From: Arcobacter sp. CECT 8983
GTDB taxonomy: Bacteria; Campylobacterota; Campylobacteria; Campylobacterales; Arcobacteraceae
Direction: 5' to 3'
Length of the DNA: 64,000 nucleotides
NCBI RefSeq assembly: GCF_004118855.1
Contig: NZ_PDKF01000005.1
Location: 1-64,000, forward strand
Positions 27,152 to 36,099 of this stretch are shown here, piece after piece. The position numbers were made by a program, and so were the translations under genes. The notes under the pieces are model-generated. The model was given only the letters and a program-made list of their open reading frames with translations. It had not been told where the DNA came from and searched no databases. Position 1 is the first letter of the stretch; every line of letters begins with the position of its first letter.

Positions 27152-28786
27152 TTAAAGATTGTAACTTACAAGTTTACCTTGTTTTAATTGTCTTAAATTG
27201 TCTTGCACTTTTCTTAGTTTAAAACCTTTTTCTTTCAAATTTAATGTTTGATCATATTTTAAAGAAGTCAATTTTTTGGTATAAAAAGTATAAAGTAATA
27301 CGATTAACTCTTCTTTTAATCTTTGCTCATCATAAACTTCAAGTTTATCATTTAATAAAATCCCATTTAAAGATATATTTTCTGGATCACTTATTAAAAG
27401 TTCAAACTCGTTTTTATGGTATTCAAACATAGATATATCCACAATATCAAGTACCATATCTAATCTCTTAGGATTTTCTAATATTGACCTAATAATACAA
27501 AGTTCTGCAATATCTATTTTACTTAAATTTACATCAGTTCGTCTAACTACATCAGAACTAACTTTAATAAGATTTTCTCTTACATTTAGCTTTTGAGCTA
27601 AATATCTTTTGTATTCATCTTGGTACAATTCACTTAAAGTTTTTAAATAATCATTTGTCTCTATTAATGCTTTTTGTTTCTGACTTGGAATATTTATATC
27701 ATATTTTGAAATTATATAATCAATAGTATAAGAAATAAAGTTTTGAGGATTTGAGAAAATTTTATTTAACTCTTCTATCTTACCTTCTTTAACCATATCA
27801 GCGGGATCTCTTCCTTCCCCAAAGATAACAACTCCACCTTCAAAATTTCCTTGAGAAAGCATAACAGACGCTTTATATGCAGCAGCTAATCCTGCTTTAT
27901 CTCCATCATAAGCTAAAATAATTTGAGGTTCTCCTCTTCTTAAAAGAGGTAAATGATCCTTTGTAAGTGCAGTTCCTAAAGTTGCAACTGCTGTATTAAA
28001 TCCTGCTTGATGAAGCATAATTACATCTAAATATCCTTCAGTAACAATCATTCTATTTTTTTTATAAATATTCTCTTTTGCTAAGTTATAGCCGTATAAA
28101 AGTTTTGATTTGTTAAATAGTTTTGTCTGGGGAGAATTTATATACTTTGCATTGTGTCCTGAGATTGTTCTTCCACCAAAACCAACAACTTTGCCACTTT
28201 GTGAATAAATAGGGAAAGTTATTCTTTCAATAAATCTTGCATATAAACCATTATGCCCTGTATCAATAAGACCTAAATCTTTTGCTTCTGCAAGATTAAG
28301 ATGATTGTTTTTTAAAAAGTTGATTGTATCATTGGAATAAGGAGCATAGCCAATTTCAAATTTTTCAACTGAAAACTCTGAAATTCCCCTACTTTTTATA
28401 TACTCTTTTGCAGTTTGATTTGAAACAAAAAGCTTTTGATAAAATTTATTTGCTTCTTCTAAAACTTTTGTGTCTTGTCTTTGTTGATTAACATTATCAT
28501 ATGTTAAAGTAACATTATACATTGAAGCTAATTTTTCTAAAGTTTCAGGATAAGAAAGTTTTTCATACTCCATTACAAACTTTATTGAGTCACCACCTAC
28601 TCCACATCCAAAACAGTGATAGATTTGCTTTTGAGGACTAACTACAAAAGAAGGAGTGTCTTCACCATGAAAGGGGCAACAAGCTTTAAAGTTTGCACCA
28701 CTTTTTTTTAATTCTAAAAACTGAGATATTACATCTACAACATCTAGGTGATTTTTTAAATTTTCAATTGACTCTTTTGTTATCAT
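27152..28786 (-). CDS. dnaG: DNA primase
   Basis: The 544-aa replication primase has a CHC2 zinc-binding domain at about residues 35-65 (CPFHGEDTPSF...YHCFGCGVGGD) and a TOPRIM core with EGYLDVIMLHQAGF and AYDGDKAGLAA. The C-terminal helicase-binding region is divergent, as is normal. A TATAAT lies 6 bp before the ATG within a palindrome, and there is no ribosome binding site, so the mRNA may be leaderless. Confidence 0.96.
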   Translation of the reverse strand: MITKESIENLKNHLDVVDVISQFLELKKSGANFKACCPFHGEDTPSFVVSPQKQIYHCFGCGVGGDSIKFVMEYEKLSYPETLEKLASMYNVTLTYDNVNQQRQDTKVLEEANKFYQKLFVSNQTAKEYIKSRGISEFSVEKFEIGYAPYSNDTINFLKNNHLNLAEAKDLGLIDTGHNGLYARFIERITFPIYSQSGKVVGFGGRTISGHNAKYINSPQTKLFNKSKLLYGYNLAKENIYKKNRMIVTEGYLDVIMLHQAGFNTAVATLGTALTKDHLPLLRRGEPQIILAYDGDKAGLAAAYKASVMLSQGNFEGGVVIFGEGRDPADMVKEGKIEELNKIFSNPQNFISYTIDYIISKYDINIPSQKQKALIETNDYLKTLSELYQDEYKRYLAQKLNVRENLIKVSSDVVRRTDVNLSKIDIAELCIIRSILENPKRLDMVLDIVDISMFEYHKNEFELLISDPENISLNGILLNDKLEVYDEQRLKEELIVLLYTFYTKKLTSLKYDQTLNLKEKGFKLRKVQDNLRQLKQGKLVSYNL

Positions 28787-28805
28787 TTTGGGATTATACC
28801 CAAAA
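28786..28805 (-). promoter_or_regulatory. Palindrome overlapping the dnaG -10 box and start codon
   Basis: TTTTGGG and CCCAAAA (7 bp, perfect) flank ATTATA, which on the minus strand is the -10 TATAAT (28793-28798). The palindrome runs from the dnaG start codon to just upstream of the -10. A protein bound here would block transcription directly. Chance occurrence is possible. Confidence 0.4.
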
Positions 28806-28867
28806 ATTTATAATAGTATATGTGCTTTTATGATATGATATTTAATATTTTATAATTAAGGCATTTC

Positions 28868-29917
28868 TTGGATAGTTTTATTATTGAATATAGGGACCCT
28901 TTATTTGGTGTAATTATATTTTTTACTTTAATTTTTACCATCTCATTTATAACATACTCTTTCTCTCTTTATAAAGAAAGAAGAGCAAGAAAAGATTATA
29001 GAGAACTTCTTAAAAGATTTGAAATAGGCAAACTAAAAGAAGAGGATTATGTACATCTATATAAAACCTATAATCTACCATTTGATTCTATTATTTTATT
29101 AGCATCAACTTTTATTCATAAAGGTAATTACAATAAAGCAATTTCTGTTTATCTTGCACTTTTAGAACATGTTACAGATAGAGTAAAAAAAGAAGAGCTT
29201 TTAGAGCTACTAGGAACCACTTATTTTAAAGGTGGTTTTATGCAAAGGGCAAAAGAGATTTTTCTAAAAATCTTAAAGTTTTCACCTAGAAATACCCATG
29301 CTTTAAAATATTTACTTGTTGTAAATGAAAAACTAAATGACTATAAAAGTGCAAAAGAGATCATAGATTGTTTAGATGAACTTGGAGAAACAATCTCTAA
29401 TGATAAACTATTTATTGAAACTCTGATAATAATAAATGACCCAGTAAAATCTTTTGAAAAAAAGAGCATGGAACTATTTGATGTTTTAAAAGAAACCCCA
29501 CAAGTTCAAAGATTAATCGCTAAGTTTTATCTAACATATAATAAAGAGTTCTTTTGGGAAAATATAAAACTTTTTGATACTACAAAACTAACTGATTTAA
29601 TGTGGTATTTAAATTTTGAAGACATAGATTTTGAAAAGATTTCAGAAGATAAATTTTTAACAGAACTATTTAATGCAAAAGGATACTTAAACAATATAAA
29701 TCATAGTGATGATTTTGTTTTTGATATTTTGATTGCACTTAATAATCATGAACATAAAATTCCGGCAACAATTGATTTTGAGTTTATTTGTTCTTCATGT
29801 AAACATATTCATCCTATGTTTGAAGCTAGATGTCCAAACTGCCAAAGTATATTAACATTTGATGTAAAACACCATCTAACAAAGGATTTAGTTGAAAGAA
29901 ATCAATCTCTACAGTGA
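28868..29917 (+). CDS. LapB/YciM-like membrane-anchored TPR protein with C-terminal zinc ribbon
   Basis: The 349-aa protein starts at TTG (28868) behind AAGG. One transmembrane helix (about residues 12-32) is followed by a basic stretch, then TPR units (NYNKAISVYLALLEH, GFMQRAKEIFLKILKFSP, DYKSAKEIID). A rubredoxin-like knuckle lies at the C-terminus (CSSC...CPNC at about residues 312-329). This order, N-terminal helix then TPR then four-Cys ribbon, matches LapB/YciM, which controls LpxC turnover in E. coli. Sequence identity is low, so the function is inferred from architecture. Its last 26 bp overlap rnhA. Confidence 0.65.
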   Translation: MDSFIIEYRDPLFGVIIFFTLIFTISFITYSFSLYKERRARKDYRELLKRFEIGKLKEEDYVHLYKTYNLPFDSIILLASTFIHKGNYNKAISVYLALLEHVTDRVKKEELLELLGTTYFKGGFMQRAKEIFLKILKFSPRNTHALKYLLVVNEKLNDYKSAKEIIDCLDELGETISNDKLFIETLIIINDPVKSFEKKSMELFDVLKETPQVQRLIAKFYLTYNKEFFWENIKLFDTTKLTDLMWYLNFEDIDFEKISEDKFLTELFNAKGYLNNINHSDDFVFDILIALNNHEHKIPATIDFEFICSSCKHIHPMFEARCPNCQSILTFDVKHHLTKDLVERNQSLQ

Positions 29918-30341
29918 TGGTTCCTCTTTAGGAAACCCAGGACCTGGTGGCTGGGGTACAATCTTAGAGTACAAAGGAACTGAAAAAGAGCTTAGTGGAG
30001 CTCAAGATAATACTACAAATAACCAAATGGAACTTAAAGGTGTAATTGAAGGACTTAAGGCTTTAAAACAGCCTTGTAAAGTTAATATTATTTCAGATTC
30101 TACTTATGTAGTTAAAGGTATAAATGAATGGTTAAATGGGTGGGTTAGAAACAATTGGAAGACTTCTGCAAAAAAACCAGTAAAAAATGTTGAATTATGG
30201 CAAGAATATATAAATGTTTCAGAAAAACACACTATAATAGCAAATTGGGTTAAAGGGCATGCAGGACATTTTCATAATGAAAGATGTGATATACTTGCAC
30301 GAACTGAAGCGGAAAAATTAAAAGGAGAGAATAATGGATGA
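29892..30341 (+). CDS. rnhA: Ribonuclease HI
   Basis: The 149-aa RNA/DNA-hybrid nuclease has catalytic acidic residues in [40 protein letters not shown] and ERCDILAR, the D-E-D-D set. It starts at TTG (29892) with AAAGGA 6 bp upstream. The start lies 26 bp inside the preceding TPR gene, indicating coupled translation. The next gene, rnc, begins 8 bp before the rnhA stop codon. Confidence 0.97.
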   Translation: MKEINLYSDGSSLGNPGPGGWGTILEYKGTEKELSGAQDNTTNNQMELKGVIEGLKALKQPCKVNIISDSTYVVKGINEWLNGWVRNNWKTSAKKPVKNVELWQEYINVSEKHTIIANWVKGHAGHFHNERCDILARTEAEKLKGENNG

Positions 30342-31011
30342 TTATTCAAAATTAGAGAAGTGTTTGGATTATCAGTTTAAAAACAAGGATCTGATAATCG
30401 AAGCACTTACTCATAAAAGCTATAAAAAGCCTTATAACAATGAAAGGCTAGAGTTTTTAGGAGATGCTGTATTAAACTTAATAGTTGGAGAATATTTATT
30501 TAAAAAGTTCCCTAAATCAAATGAAGGTGAACTTTCTAAAATAAGAGCTAGTTTAGTAAATGAAACAGGTTTTACAAAACTTGCCAATCAAATTAAGTTA
30601 GGTGATTATATTTTTATTTCAAATGCAGAAGAAAGAAACAAAGGTAGAAGTAAAGCTTCTATTCTTTCTGATGCTTTTGAAGCAATCATGGGTGCAATAT
30701 ATTTAGAATCAGGCTTAGAGGTTTTAAAACCTATTATTTTAAAACTTTTAGAAGAATCATATGACAAAATCAATCTTGATGTACTATTTAGTGACTATAA
30801 AACTGCTTTACAAGAGATTACTCAAGCACAATTTGGAACAATTCCTGAATATAAGATTGAAGGTTCTTATGGACCTGATCATAAAAAAGAGTTTGAAGTA
30901 TCAATTTGGATTGATGGAAAATCTTATGGTAAAGCCATAGGAAAAAGTAAAAAATTAGCCCAACAAGCAGTTGCAAAAATAGCAATTGATAAGCTAAAAG
31001 GAAATGTTTAA
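30334..31011 (+). CDS. rnc: Ribonuclease III
   Basis: The 225-aa double-strand RNA endonuclease has signature [20 protein letters not shown] at about residues 37-56 and the second acidic site [15 protein letters not shown]. The dsRNA-binding domain is at about 150-225 ([40 protein letters not shown]). It overlaps rnhA by 8 bp and its stop codon touches the aroC start (1 bp overlap). Confidence 0.97.
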   Translation: MDDYSKLEKCLDYQFKNKDLIIEALTHKSYKKPYNNERLEFLGDAVLNLIVGEYLFKKFPKSNEGELSKIRASLVNETGFTKLANQIKLGDYIFISNAEERNKGRSKASILSDAFEAIMGAIYLESGLEVLKPIILKLLEESYDKINLDVLFSDYKTALQEITQAQFGTIPEYKIEGSYGPDHKKEFEVSIWIDGKSYGKAIGKSKKLAQQAVAKIAIDKLKGNV

Positions 31012-32084
31012 TGAATAGTTTTGGAAATAAACTAAAGTTTACTACTTTTGGAGAAAGTCATGGAAGAGCTTTAGGATGTATTGTTGATGGAGTTCCTGCT
31101 GGGATTAATATAGATGAGTCTTTTATTCAAGCAGAAATGGATAGAAGAAAGCCTGGACAAAATGCTTATGCAACTCCTAGAAAAGAGTCAGACAAAGTAG
31201 AAATTTTAAGTGGTGTATTTGAAGGTAAAACAACAGGTACTCCTATTTCTATGGTTATTTTTAATGAAAACCAAAAAAGTAGAGATTATACAAATGTAAA
31301 AGATCTATTTAGACCTGGTCATGCGGATTTTACATATTTTGAAAAGTATGGAGTTAGAGACTACAGAGGTGGAGGAAGAAGTTCTGCTAGAGAAACAGCT
31401 GCAAGAGTTGCAGCTGGTGCTATTGCAAAACTTTTACTAAAAGAATTAAATATTGAAGTTGTAAGTGGTATTTGTGAAATTGATGGTATCAAATCTTCAA
31501 AACTTGATTTTGAATTTGCTAAAACATCGGAAATATACACTTTAGACAAAAATAAAGAAGAGTTCCAAAAAGAAGCTATTATAAATGCAAAAAAAGATCA
31601 TAACTCAGTTGGTGGAGTTGCTTTTGTAAGAGTTAAAAATGCTCCTGCTGGTCTTGGGGAACCTCTATACAACAGACTTGATGCACAAATTGCTAATGCT
31701 ATGATGGGAATCAATGCTGTAAAAGCTGTTGAAATTGGAGAGGGAACTGAATCAAGCTCTAAAAAAGGTAATGAAAATAATGACCAAATGAGAGCTGATG
31801 GTTTTAAAACTAATCATAGTGGTGGTATTTTAGGTGGTATTAGTACTGGTGCAGATATTGATACAAAAGTATATTTTAAACCAACACCATCTATTTTTAT
31901 TAAACAAGAGACTATTGATGTAAACAACAATGAAGTTGATTGTGAATTAAAAGGAAGACATGATCCTTGTGTTGCTATAAGAGGAAGTGTTGTTGCTGAA
32001 TCAATGATGTCTTTAGTTATTGCAGATATGTTACTATTAAATATGAGTAGTAAAATTGAAAATATTAAAAAAGTTTATAATTAA
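31011..32084 (+). CDS. aroC: Chorismate synthase
   Basis: The 357-aa FMN-dependent enzyme makes chorismate from EPSP. It shows [20 protein letters not shown], the [21 protein letters not shown] motif, and [23 protein letters not shown] at the C-terminus. It is the last gene of the TPR-rnhA-rnc-aroC run and is followed by a strong terminator 80 bp downstream. Confidence 0.97.
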   Translation: MNSFGNKLKFTTFGESHGRALGCIVDGVPAGINIDESFIQAEMDRRKPGQNAYATPRKESDKVEILSGVFEGKTTGTPISMVIFNENQKSRDYTNVKDLFRPGHADFTYFEKYGVRDYRGGGRSSARETAARVAAGAIAKLLLKELNIEVVSGICEIDGIKSSKLDFEFAKTSEIYTLDKNKEEFQKEAIINAKKDHNSVGGVAFVRVKNAPAGLGEPLYNRLDAQIANAMMGINAVKAVEIGEGTESSSKKGNENNDQMRADGFKTNHSGGILGGISTGADIDTKVYFKPTPSIFIKQETIDVNNNEVDCELKGRHDPCVAIRGSVVAESMMSLVIADMLLLNMSSKIENIKKVYN

Positions 32085-32161
32085 TTAGATGATTTACTTA
32101 TTTTTTAAGATTCTTTTTGTAGTATTTATTTAATCCTTTACTTTGGTCAAGTTGAAAGGAC

Positions 32162-32184
32162 AGCGGGTTTTGCCCGCTTTTTTT
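32162..32184 (+). terminator. Intrinsic terminator after aroC
   Basis: A GC-rich 6-bp stem (AGCGGG with CCCGCT), a 5-base loop and a run of eight T on the plus strand. The tonB receptor gene converges from the other side and ends at 32214. No other feature is visible in 32085-32213. Confidence 0.9.
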
Positions 32185-32213
32185 ACTAATACTTTGCTTG
32201 TATTTTATCCTAT

Positions 32214-34283
32214 TTAGAATTTATACTTAATTCCTACTCCAATAACCCTCTCATCAGCATATGTTGCAAGAGAGACAAGTGAACTTGATTGATAATATGT
32301 TATATATTTTTCATTTGTTAAATTTTTAGCAAAAGCATAAATATCAAAACCTGAATATTTATAACCAATTTTAGCATCTAATGTCGTATAGCCTTTATTT
32401 TTTAAAAATTCTTTTTGTCTATCATCATAAAAATATAAAGAACCTTGATTTTTTATATCACCTCTTGCATAAAAACCATTTGGATTGTAATATGTAATAC
32501 TTAAACTTGCTGTATGAGAAGGAGTATTTTCTATTTTATTTCCACTAAAATTATAATCACCTGCATCATATGAATCATACTTCGTATCTATAAAACCAAA
32601 TGCTCCATTTATCTCTATTGTATCAGTTGGAAGATAAGTAAAATCAAACTCTATACCTTGAGAATGAGCTTTATTGGCATTATCTGTATAATAATTTCCT
32701 AATACTTGTTTATAAATATGAATATCATTAATATTCATTCTAAATATTGATGCATTTAAGATAAGATCATCAAAAATACTCTTTACTCCAATTTCATAGT
32801 TTATAGATTCTTGTGGTTCAAACCTATTATTCTTTTCATTTGAAGAAGAGGCAAAGCTATTAAATCCACCTGCCATATAGCCCTTTGAAATAGAAAAATA
32901 AGTAGTAAAATTGTCATTTATTTTATAAGACAAAGCACCCTTTGGAATAAAGACATCCCAAGTCTTATCAGCATTAAAATCAAAACTTGAAGTGCCGTTA
33001 TTCACCTTCATATCTATATCTTTTTTTATTCTTTGATACCTACCTCCTAGTGTAAAATCAATATTATTATTTAAAGGTATAATCATTTGGGAGAATATTG
33101 CACTAGTGTCATTATTACTAGTTGAAATTGCATTTGCATATGCAGCTTTTACTCCTGACATATAAAGGGTTTGACTATAAGGGTCTTCTTCAATTTTGTC
33201 AGAGTCATAATACAATCCTCCTATCCATTTAATATTTTCACCCTTATTTGATACTCTTATTTCATTAGAATAAGTCTCAGTATTAGTATTTCTAGTCATA
33301 AAAGAGCCATCAAGAGTGGTGTTAGCTGTAAAATCAATATCATAAGTACTTTTAAAATCTGTATTTTTATGTGATGTAATAGCTTCAAAAAGATAATTAT
33401 CCGTTTCATATTTTAAATTTAAACTCTGAGTATCTATTTCATTTTTTTCAATTGTAGGCATATCAAAGTTACTATTTTCAACAGATTTCTTACTAAATTG
33501 ATCTAAACTCACTACATTTTGTAAGACGCTATAATTTCCCCAATAATTTTTTGTTTTTTCCTTTTTAACTACTAATTTTGTAGAAAAGTTATCAGTAACT
33601 TTAAAATATAAAGATGAGCCGAATTTATAACTTCTTTCTTTTGCAGCTTTATCATTATTATCATAACTATTTGTAATCCAACCATCATCAGAAGATAATT
33701 GAGAATTTAAATTTAGAAAAAGTTTATCTTTAAGTATTGGAGTATTTAGATTAAAAGTCTCTATATTATAGTTATTACTTCCATATTCAAAGCCAATACT
33801 TCCATTTATTTCATTAGATGGTGATTTTGTTATTATATTAATAACTCCTCCAATTGCATCCTTTCCATATAAGGTTCCTTGTGGTCCTCTTAATACTTCA
33901 ATCTTTTCTATGTTTTCCATAGAAATCTCAAATGCATTTCTACTACTTGTTGGGACGCCATCCACATAAATTACAATTGGATTTGAATTAGTAAACATTG
34001 AAGTATTTAAACCCCTAAAATTTATAGCTCCTCCATGGTTTTCAGGATTCATATACATATTAGGAATTATCTTTATTACATCAGAAACACTTTTTATACC
34101 TTGCATTTCAATACTCTCTTCATCAATTATTGTGATACTTTGAGGTACATCTTTAATATTTTCTTCTACTTTATTAGCAGTTACTGTGATCTCATCTAGT
34201 TTATTAATTGAATTACTTGCAAAAATAACTTGACAATTAATTAATACAAATAAAAAGATTTTTAATTCTTTTTTTAAATACAT
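32214..34283 (-). CDS. TonB-dependent outer-membrane receptor
   Basis: The 689-aa receptor has a signal peptide (about residues 1-22), a TonB-box-like DEITVTANK near residue 29, a plug domain (about 40-150, with VPQSITIIDEESI, IEKIEVLRGPQGTLYGKDAIGGVINIITK) and a long beta-barrel ending in the outer-membrane signature ...GVGIKYKF with terminal Phe. The barrel motifs resemble siderophore receptors. It is divergent from an AraC-type regulator, and its promoter overlaps a Fur-like site, both fitting an iron-siderophore role. The ligand is unknown. Confidence 0.9.
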   Translation of the reverse strand: MYLKKELKIFLFVLINCQVIFASNSINKLDEITVTANKVEENIKDVPQSITIIDEESIEMQGIKSVSDVIKIIPNMYMNPENHGGAINFRGLNTSMFTNSNPIVIYVDGVPTSSRNAFEISMENIEKIEVLRGPQGTLYGKDAIGGVINIITKSPSNEINGSIGFEYGSNNYNIETFNLNTPILKDKLFLNLNSQLSSDDGWITNSYDNNDKAAKERSYKFGSSLYFKVTDNFSTKLVVKKEKTKNYWGNYSVLQNVVSLDQFSKKSVENSNFDMPTIEKNEIDTQSLNLKYETDNYLFEAITSHKNTDFKSTYDIDFTANTTLDGSFMTRNTNTETYSNEIRVSNKGENIKWIGGLYYDSDKIEEDPYSQTLYMSGVKAAYANAISTSNNDTSAIFSQMIIPLNNNIDFTLGGRYQRIKKDIDMKVNNGTSSFDFNADKTWDVFIPKGALSYKINDNFTTYFSISKGYMAGGFNSFASSSNEKNNRFEPQESINYEIGVKSIFDDLILNASIFRMNINDIHIYKQVLGNYYTDNANKAHSQGIEFDFTYLPTDTIEINGAFGFIDTKYDSYDAGDYNFSGNKIENTPSHTASLSITYYNPNGFYARGDIKNQGSLYFYDDRQKEFLKNKGYTTLDAKIGYKYSGFDIYAFAKNLTNEKYITYYQSSSLVSLATYADERVIGVGIKYKF

Positions 34284-34316
34284 CTATTCTCCTATATTAA
34301 TAGTAATTTAAGTATT

Positions 34317-34345
34317 ATTATATTTTAATTAATACTAATTATCAA
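34317..34345 (-). promoter_or_regulatory. Promoter of the TonB receptor gene with Fur-like box
   Basis: On the minus strand a -35 TTGATA (34340-34345), a 17-bp spacer and a perfect -10 TATAAT (34317-34322). The segment 34330-34344, TGATAATTAGTATTA, matches the 7-1-7 Fur consensus (TGATAAT-n-ATTATCA) at 12 of 14 half-site positions as I aligned it, and lies between and across the two boxes. Iron-bound Fur there would occlude polymerase. Confidence 0.5.
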
Positions 34346-34375
34346 TATTTATATATGTTTAAAAGGAATATTTTT

Positions 34376-34396
34376 ATGACTAAAGGTAATAAATGA
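34376..34396 (+). other. Possible 6-codon leader ORF coupled to the AraC-type regulator
   Basis: ATG at 34376 opens the peptide MTKGNK and ends at a TGA (34394-34396) that overlaps the regulator ATG (34393-34395) as ATGA. An AAAAGGA ribosome binding site stands 5 bp before it, stronger than the AAAGGT in front of the regulator itself. Such an arrangement would couple regulator translation to leader translation. With only six codons it could be chance. Confidence 0.3.
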
Positions 34397-35388
34397 GTAG
34401 ATACATTTCATCAAATGAACTTTGGGATACTATTTGCAAAAAGTTGTGTTATCCCAACAGTAATAGAGGGAAAAATAATATTTTTATAAATGATGATTTT
34501 GGAAAAATAAATGTTAACCATTTTAGTACAGGATTTGGAATTATCTATTCTTCTTTTGTTGCAAATTTTTATGAAGACACCATACTTGAAAATTGTAATT
34601 CATATAATTCATCTTTTCTAAGTTTTAATACAGGAAACACTATTTATATGAAAGATTCCTTTACTAAAAATGAAATGCAATGGGATTCAAATATTTGCCT
34701 AAACGGAGAACAACATTCAGGGCATATATCTTTTTCTAAACACAAAAAAAATCAACAAGTTATAATGCATTATATTGGTTTAGATAATAACTTATTTAAA
34801 GATTTTATACAAAATAATCAATATTATAAAGATATTGAACCTTTATATAAAAGTGAACTTATTGAAGTGAATTTTAATAATTATATTAATAAACATCAAA
34901 AAACATTACTTAATGATTTACTTCTTACATCTTCATTAGAAGATAAACTTCAAACTTTATATTTAGAATCAAAACTGTTAGAACTTATTTATGCAAGTGT
35001 TAACTCTGTAGAAGTACAAAGTAAAATAAATGATATATACTTAAGTGCACAAGATATAGAATCTTTAAATAGAGCTAAAAATTTTCTAATTAATAATATA
35101 ACCAACCCTCCATCATTAAAAGAGTTAGCCTATAAGTCAGCAATAAATGAATTTAAATTAAAAAAAGGATTTAAACAAGTTTTTGGGAATACAGTCTATG
35201 GATTTTTGCAAGAATATAGATTATTTAAGGCTAAAGAGCTTCTTGAATTTAATGAAATAAATATAAATGAAGCCTCTTTATTAGTTGGATATAAATGTTC
35301 AAGTCATTTTAGCAAAATATTTAAAAAACAATTTGGAATATCTCCATTGGAAATAAAAAAAGAGAATCGTCGCAAAATTTATTATTAA
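34393..35388 (+). CDS. AraC-family transcriptional regulator (PchR-like)
   Basis: The 331-aa regulator has the C-terminal double HTH at about residues 225-328 (LNRAKNFLINNITNPPSLKELAYKSAINEFKLKKGFKQVFGNTVYGFLQEYRLFKAKELL and VGYKCSSHFSKIFKKQFGISPLEIK). The N-terminal ~200 aa form a ligand-binding region of the kind found in siderophore regulators such as PchR. Divergent from the TonB receptor gene, it most likely activates that gene when its ligand is imported (inference). Confidence 0.88.
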   Translation: MSRYISSNELWDTICKKLCYPNSNRGKNNIFINDDFGKINVNHFSTGFGIIYSSFVANFYEDTILENCNSYNSSFLSFNTGNTIYMKDSFTKNEMQWDSNICLNGEQHSGHISFSKHKKNQQVIMHYIGLDNNLFKDFIQNNQYYKDIEPLYKSELIEVNFNNYINKHQKTLLNDLLLTSSLEDKLQTLYLESKLLELIYASVNSVEVQSKINDIYLSAQDIESLNRAKNFLINNITNPPSLKELAYKSAINEFKLKKGFKQVFGNTVYGFLQEYRLFKAKELLEFNEININEASLLVGYKCSSHFSKIFKKQFGISPLEIKKENRRKIYY

Positions 35389-35392
35389 TGAT

Positions 35393-35731
35393 TTATTTTA
35401 CTTTTATTAGTTTATCTTGCACAAAATCACTAAATGTACTTAATACATTTTTATGTTCTGTAGCAATAAAAACTGAAGTTCCATTCTCTTTTAACTCTTC
35501 TATAGGTAGATTCTCTTTATTTGGAAGAATTAATACATTAAAATGGTTTTCTTTACACTCTTTTATGATATCATCACTTGTATGAGGATGAGTGTTTTTG
35601 ATTAACTTGACTTCTGTTATATTTTGTCCTGTAACATCTAATACAGTGAGATAATTAGATTCTTCAAATGAGCTTTCTACTTTAGATAAGTAACTCATAT
35701 TTTCATTTGTAGGGAATACTATTCTATTCAT
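35393..35731 (-). CDS. NifX/NifB-C-like small protein (dinitrogenase iron-molybdenum cofactor-binding fold)
   Basis: The 112-aa protein has the layout of the NifX/MTH1175 fold: a start strand MNRIVFPTNENMSYLSKV, a second strand YLTVLDVTGQNITEVKLIKNTH, then NVLILPNKENLPIEELKENGTSVFIAT and a C-terminal helix. No nif genes are near. Free-standing members bind or deliver Fe-S or Mo-Fe clusters, or are uncharacterised. The stop codon is 4 bp from the convergent AraC gene end. A DUF134-NifX fusion is divergently encoded 370 bp away. Confidence 0.6.
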   Translation of the reverse strand: MNRIVFPTNENMSYLSKVESSFEESNYLTVLDVTGQNITEVKLIKNTHPHTSDDIIKECKENHFNVLILPNKENLPIEELKENGTSVFIATEHKNVLSTFSDFVQDKLIKVK

Positions 35732-36000
35732 AGCAGATCCTTTTTATTAATAGATGGATAATTTAAGAAAGTTTCAAAACATCAGTACAAAAAGAAAGAG
35801 TGAAAAAAAGTAATGACTAGGGAAAAGACAATTATATATTTTTATTTCCAATTGTAACTGATGTTTAAAAATATATTCCATATAAGCAAATATAATATAT
35901 TAAATCTGTAAAATAAGGAAACCAATAAAGGTCACACTAAAAAAGAAGATCACACAAACTTACTTTACAAATATGTAGGAATGAATGTTATATCACTTAA

Positions 36001-36043
36001 TGAACATATGACCGAATTATAACAACTTTTTGAGCATATGTCA
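36001..36043 (+). promoter_or_regulatory. Two operator-like direct repeats upstream of the DUF134-NifX gene
   Basis: TGAACATATGACC (36001-36013) and TGAGCATATGTCA (36031-36043) share TGA-n-CATATG-n-C and are exactly 30 bp apart, close to three helical turns. Each is itself nearly palindromic. They lie about 54 and 24 bp upstream of the extended -10 (TATGCTAAAAT, 36062-36072), suitable for cooperative protein binding. The DUF134 HTH protein encoded just downstream is an obvious candidate binder. Confidence 0.5.
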
Positions 36044-36061
36044 AGTATATTTTAAATATTT

Positions 36062-36072
36062 TATGCTAAAAT
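36062..36072 (+). promoter_or_regulatory. Extended -10 promoter of the DUF134-NifX gene
   Basis: TATGCTAAAAT carries a TG extension (36064-36065) and the hexamer TAAAAT (36067-36072), 27 bp before the ATG at 36100; AAGG at 36091-36094 is the ribosome binding site. No -35 match, as expected for an extended -10 promoter. Confidence 0.55.
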
Positions 36073-36099
36073 CAAATTATATAAAATACAAGGTAATAA

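Larger units (their letters stand above)
35732..36099. other. 368-bp intergenic region between the NifX-like and DUF134-NifX genes
   Basis: No ORF of convincing quality lies here. Contents seen: a 10-bp perfect inverted repeat (AAACATCAGT at 35777-35786, its complement at 35857-35866, 70 bp apart) on the NifX side; two TCACAC motifs about 20 bp apart near 35931-35956; two CATATG-centred repeats 30 bp apart (36001-36043); and an extended -10 for the plus-strand gene. It is the longest non-coding stretch in the window and looks regulatory. Confidence 0.55.
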
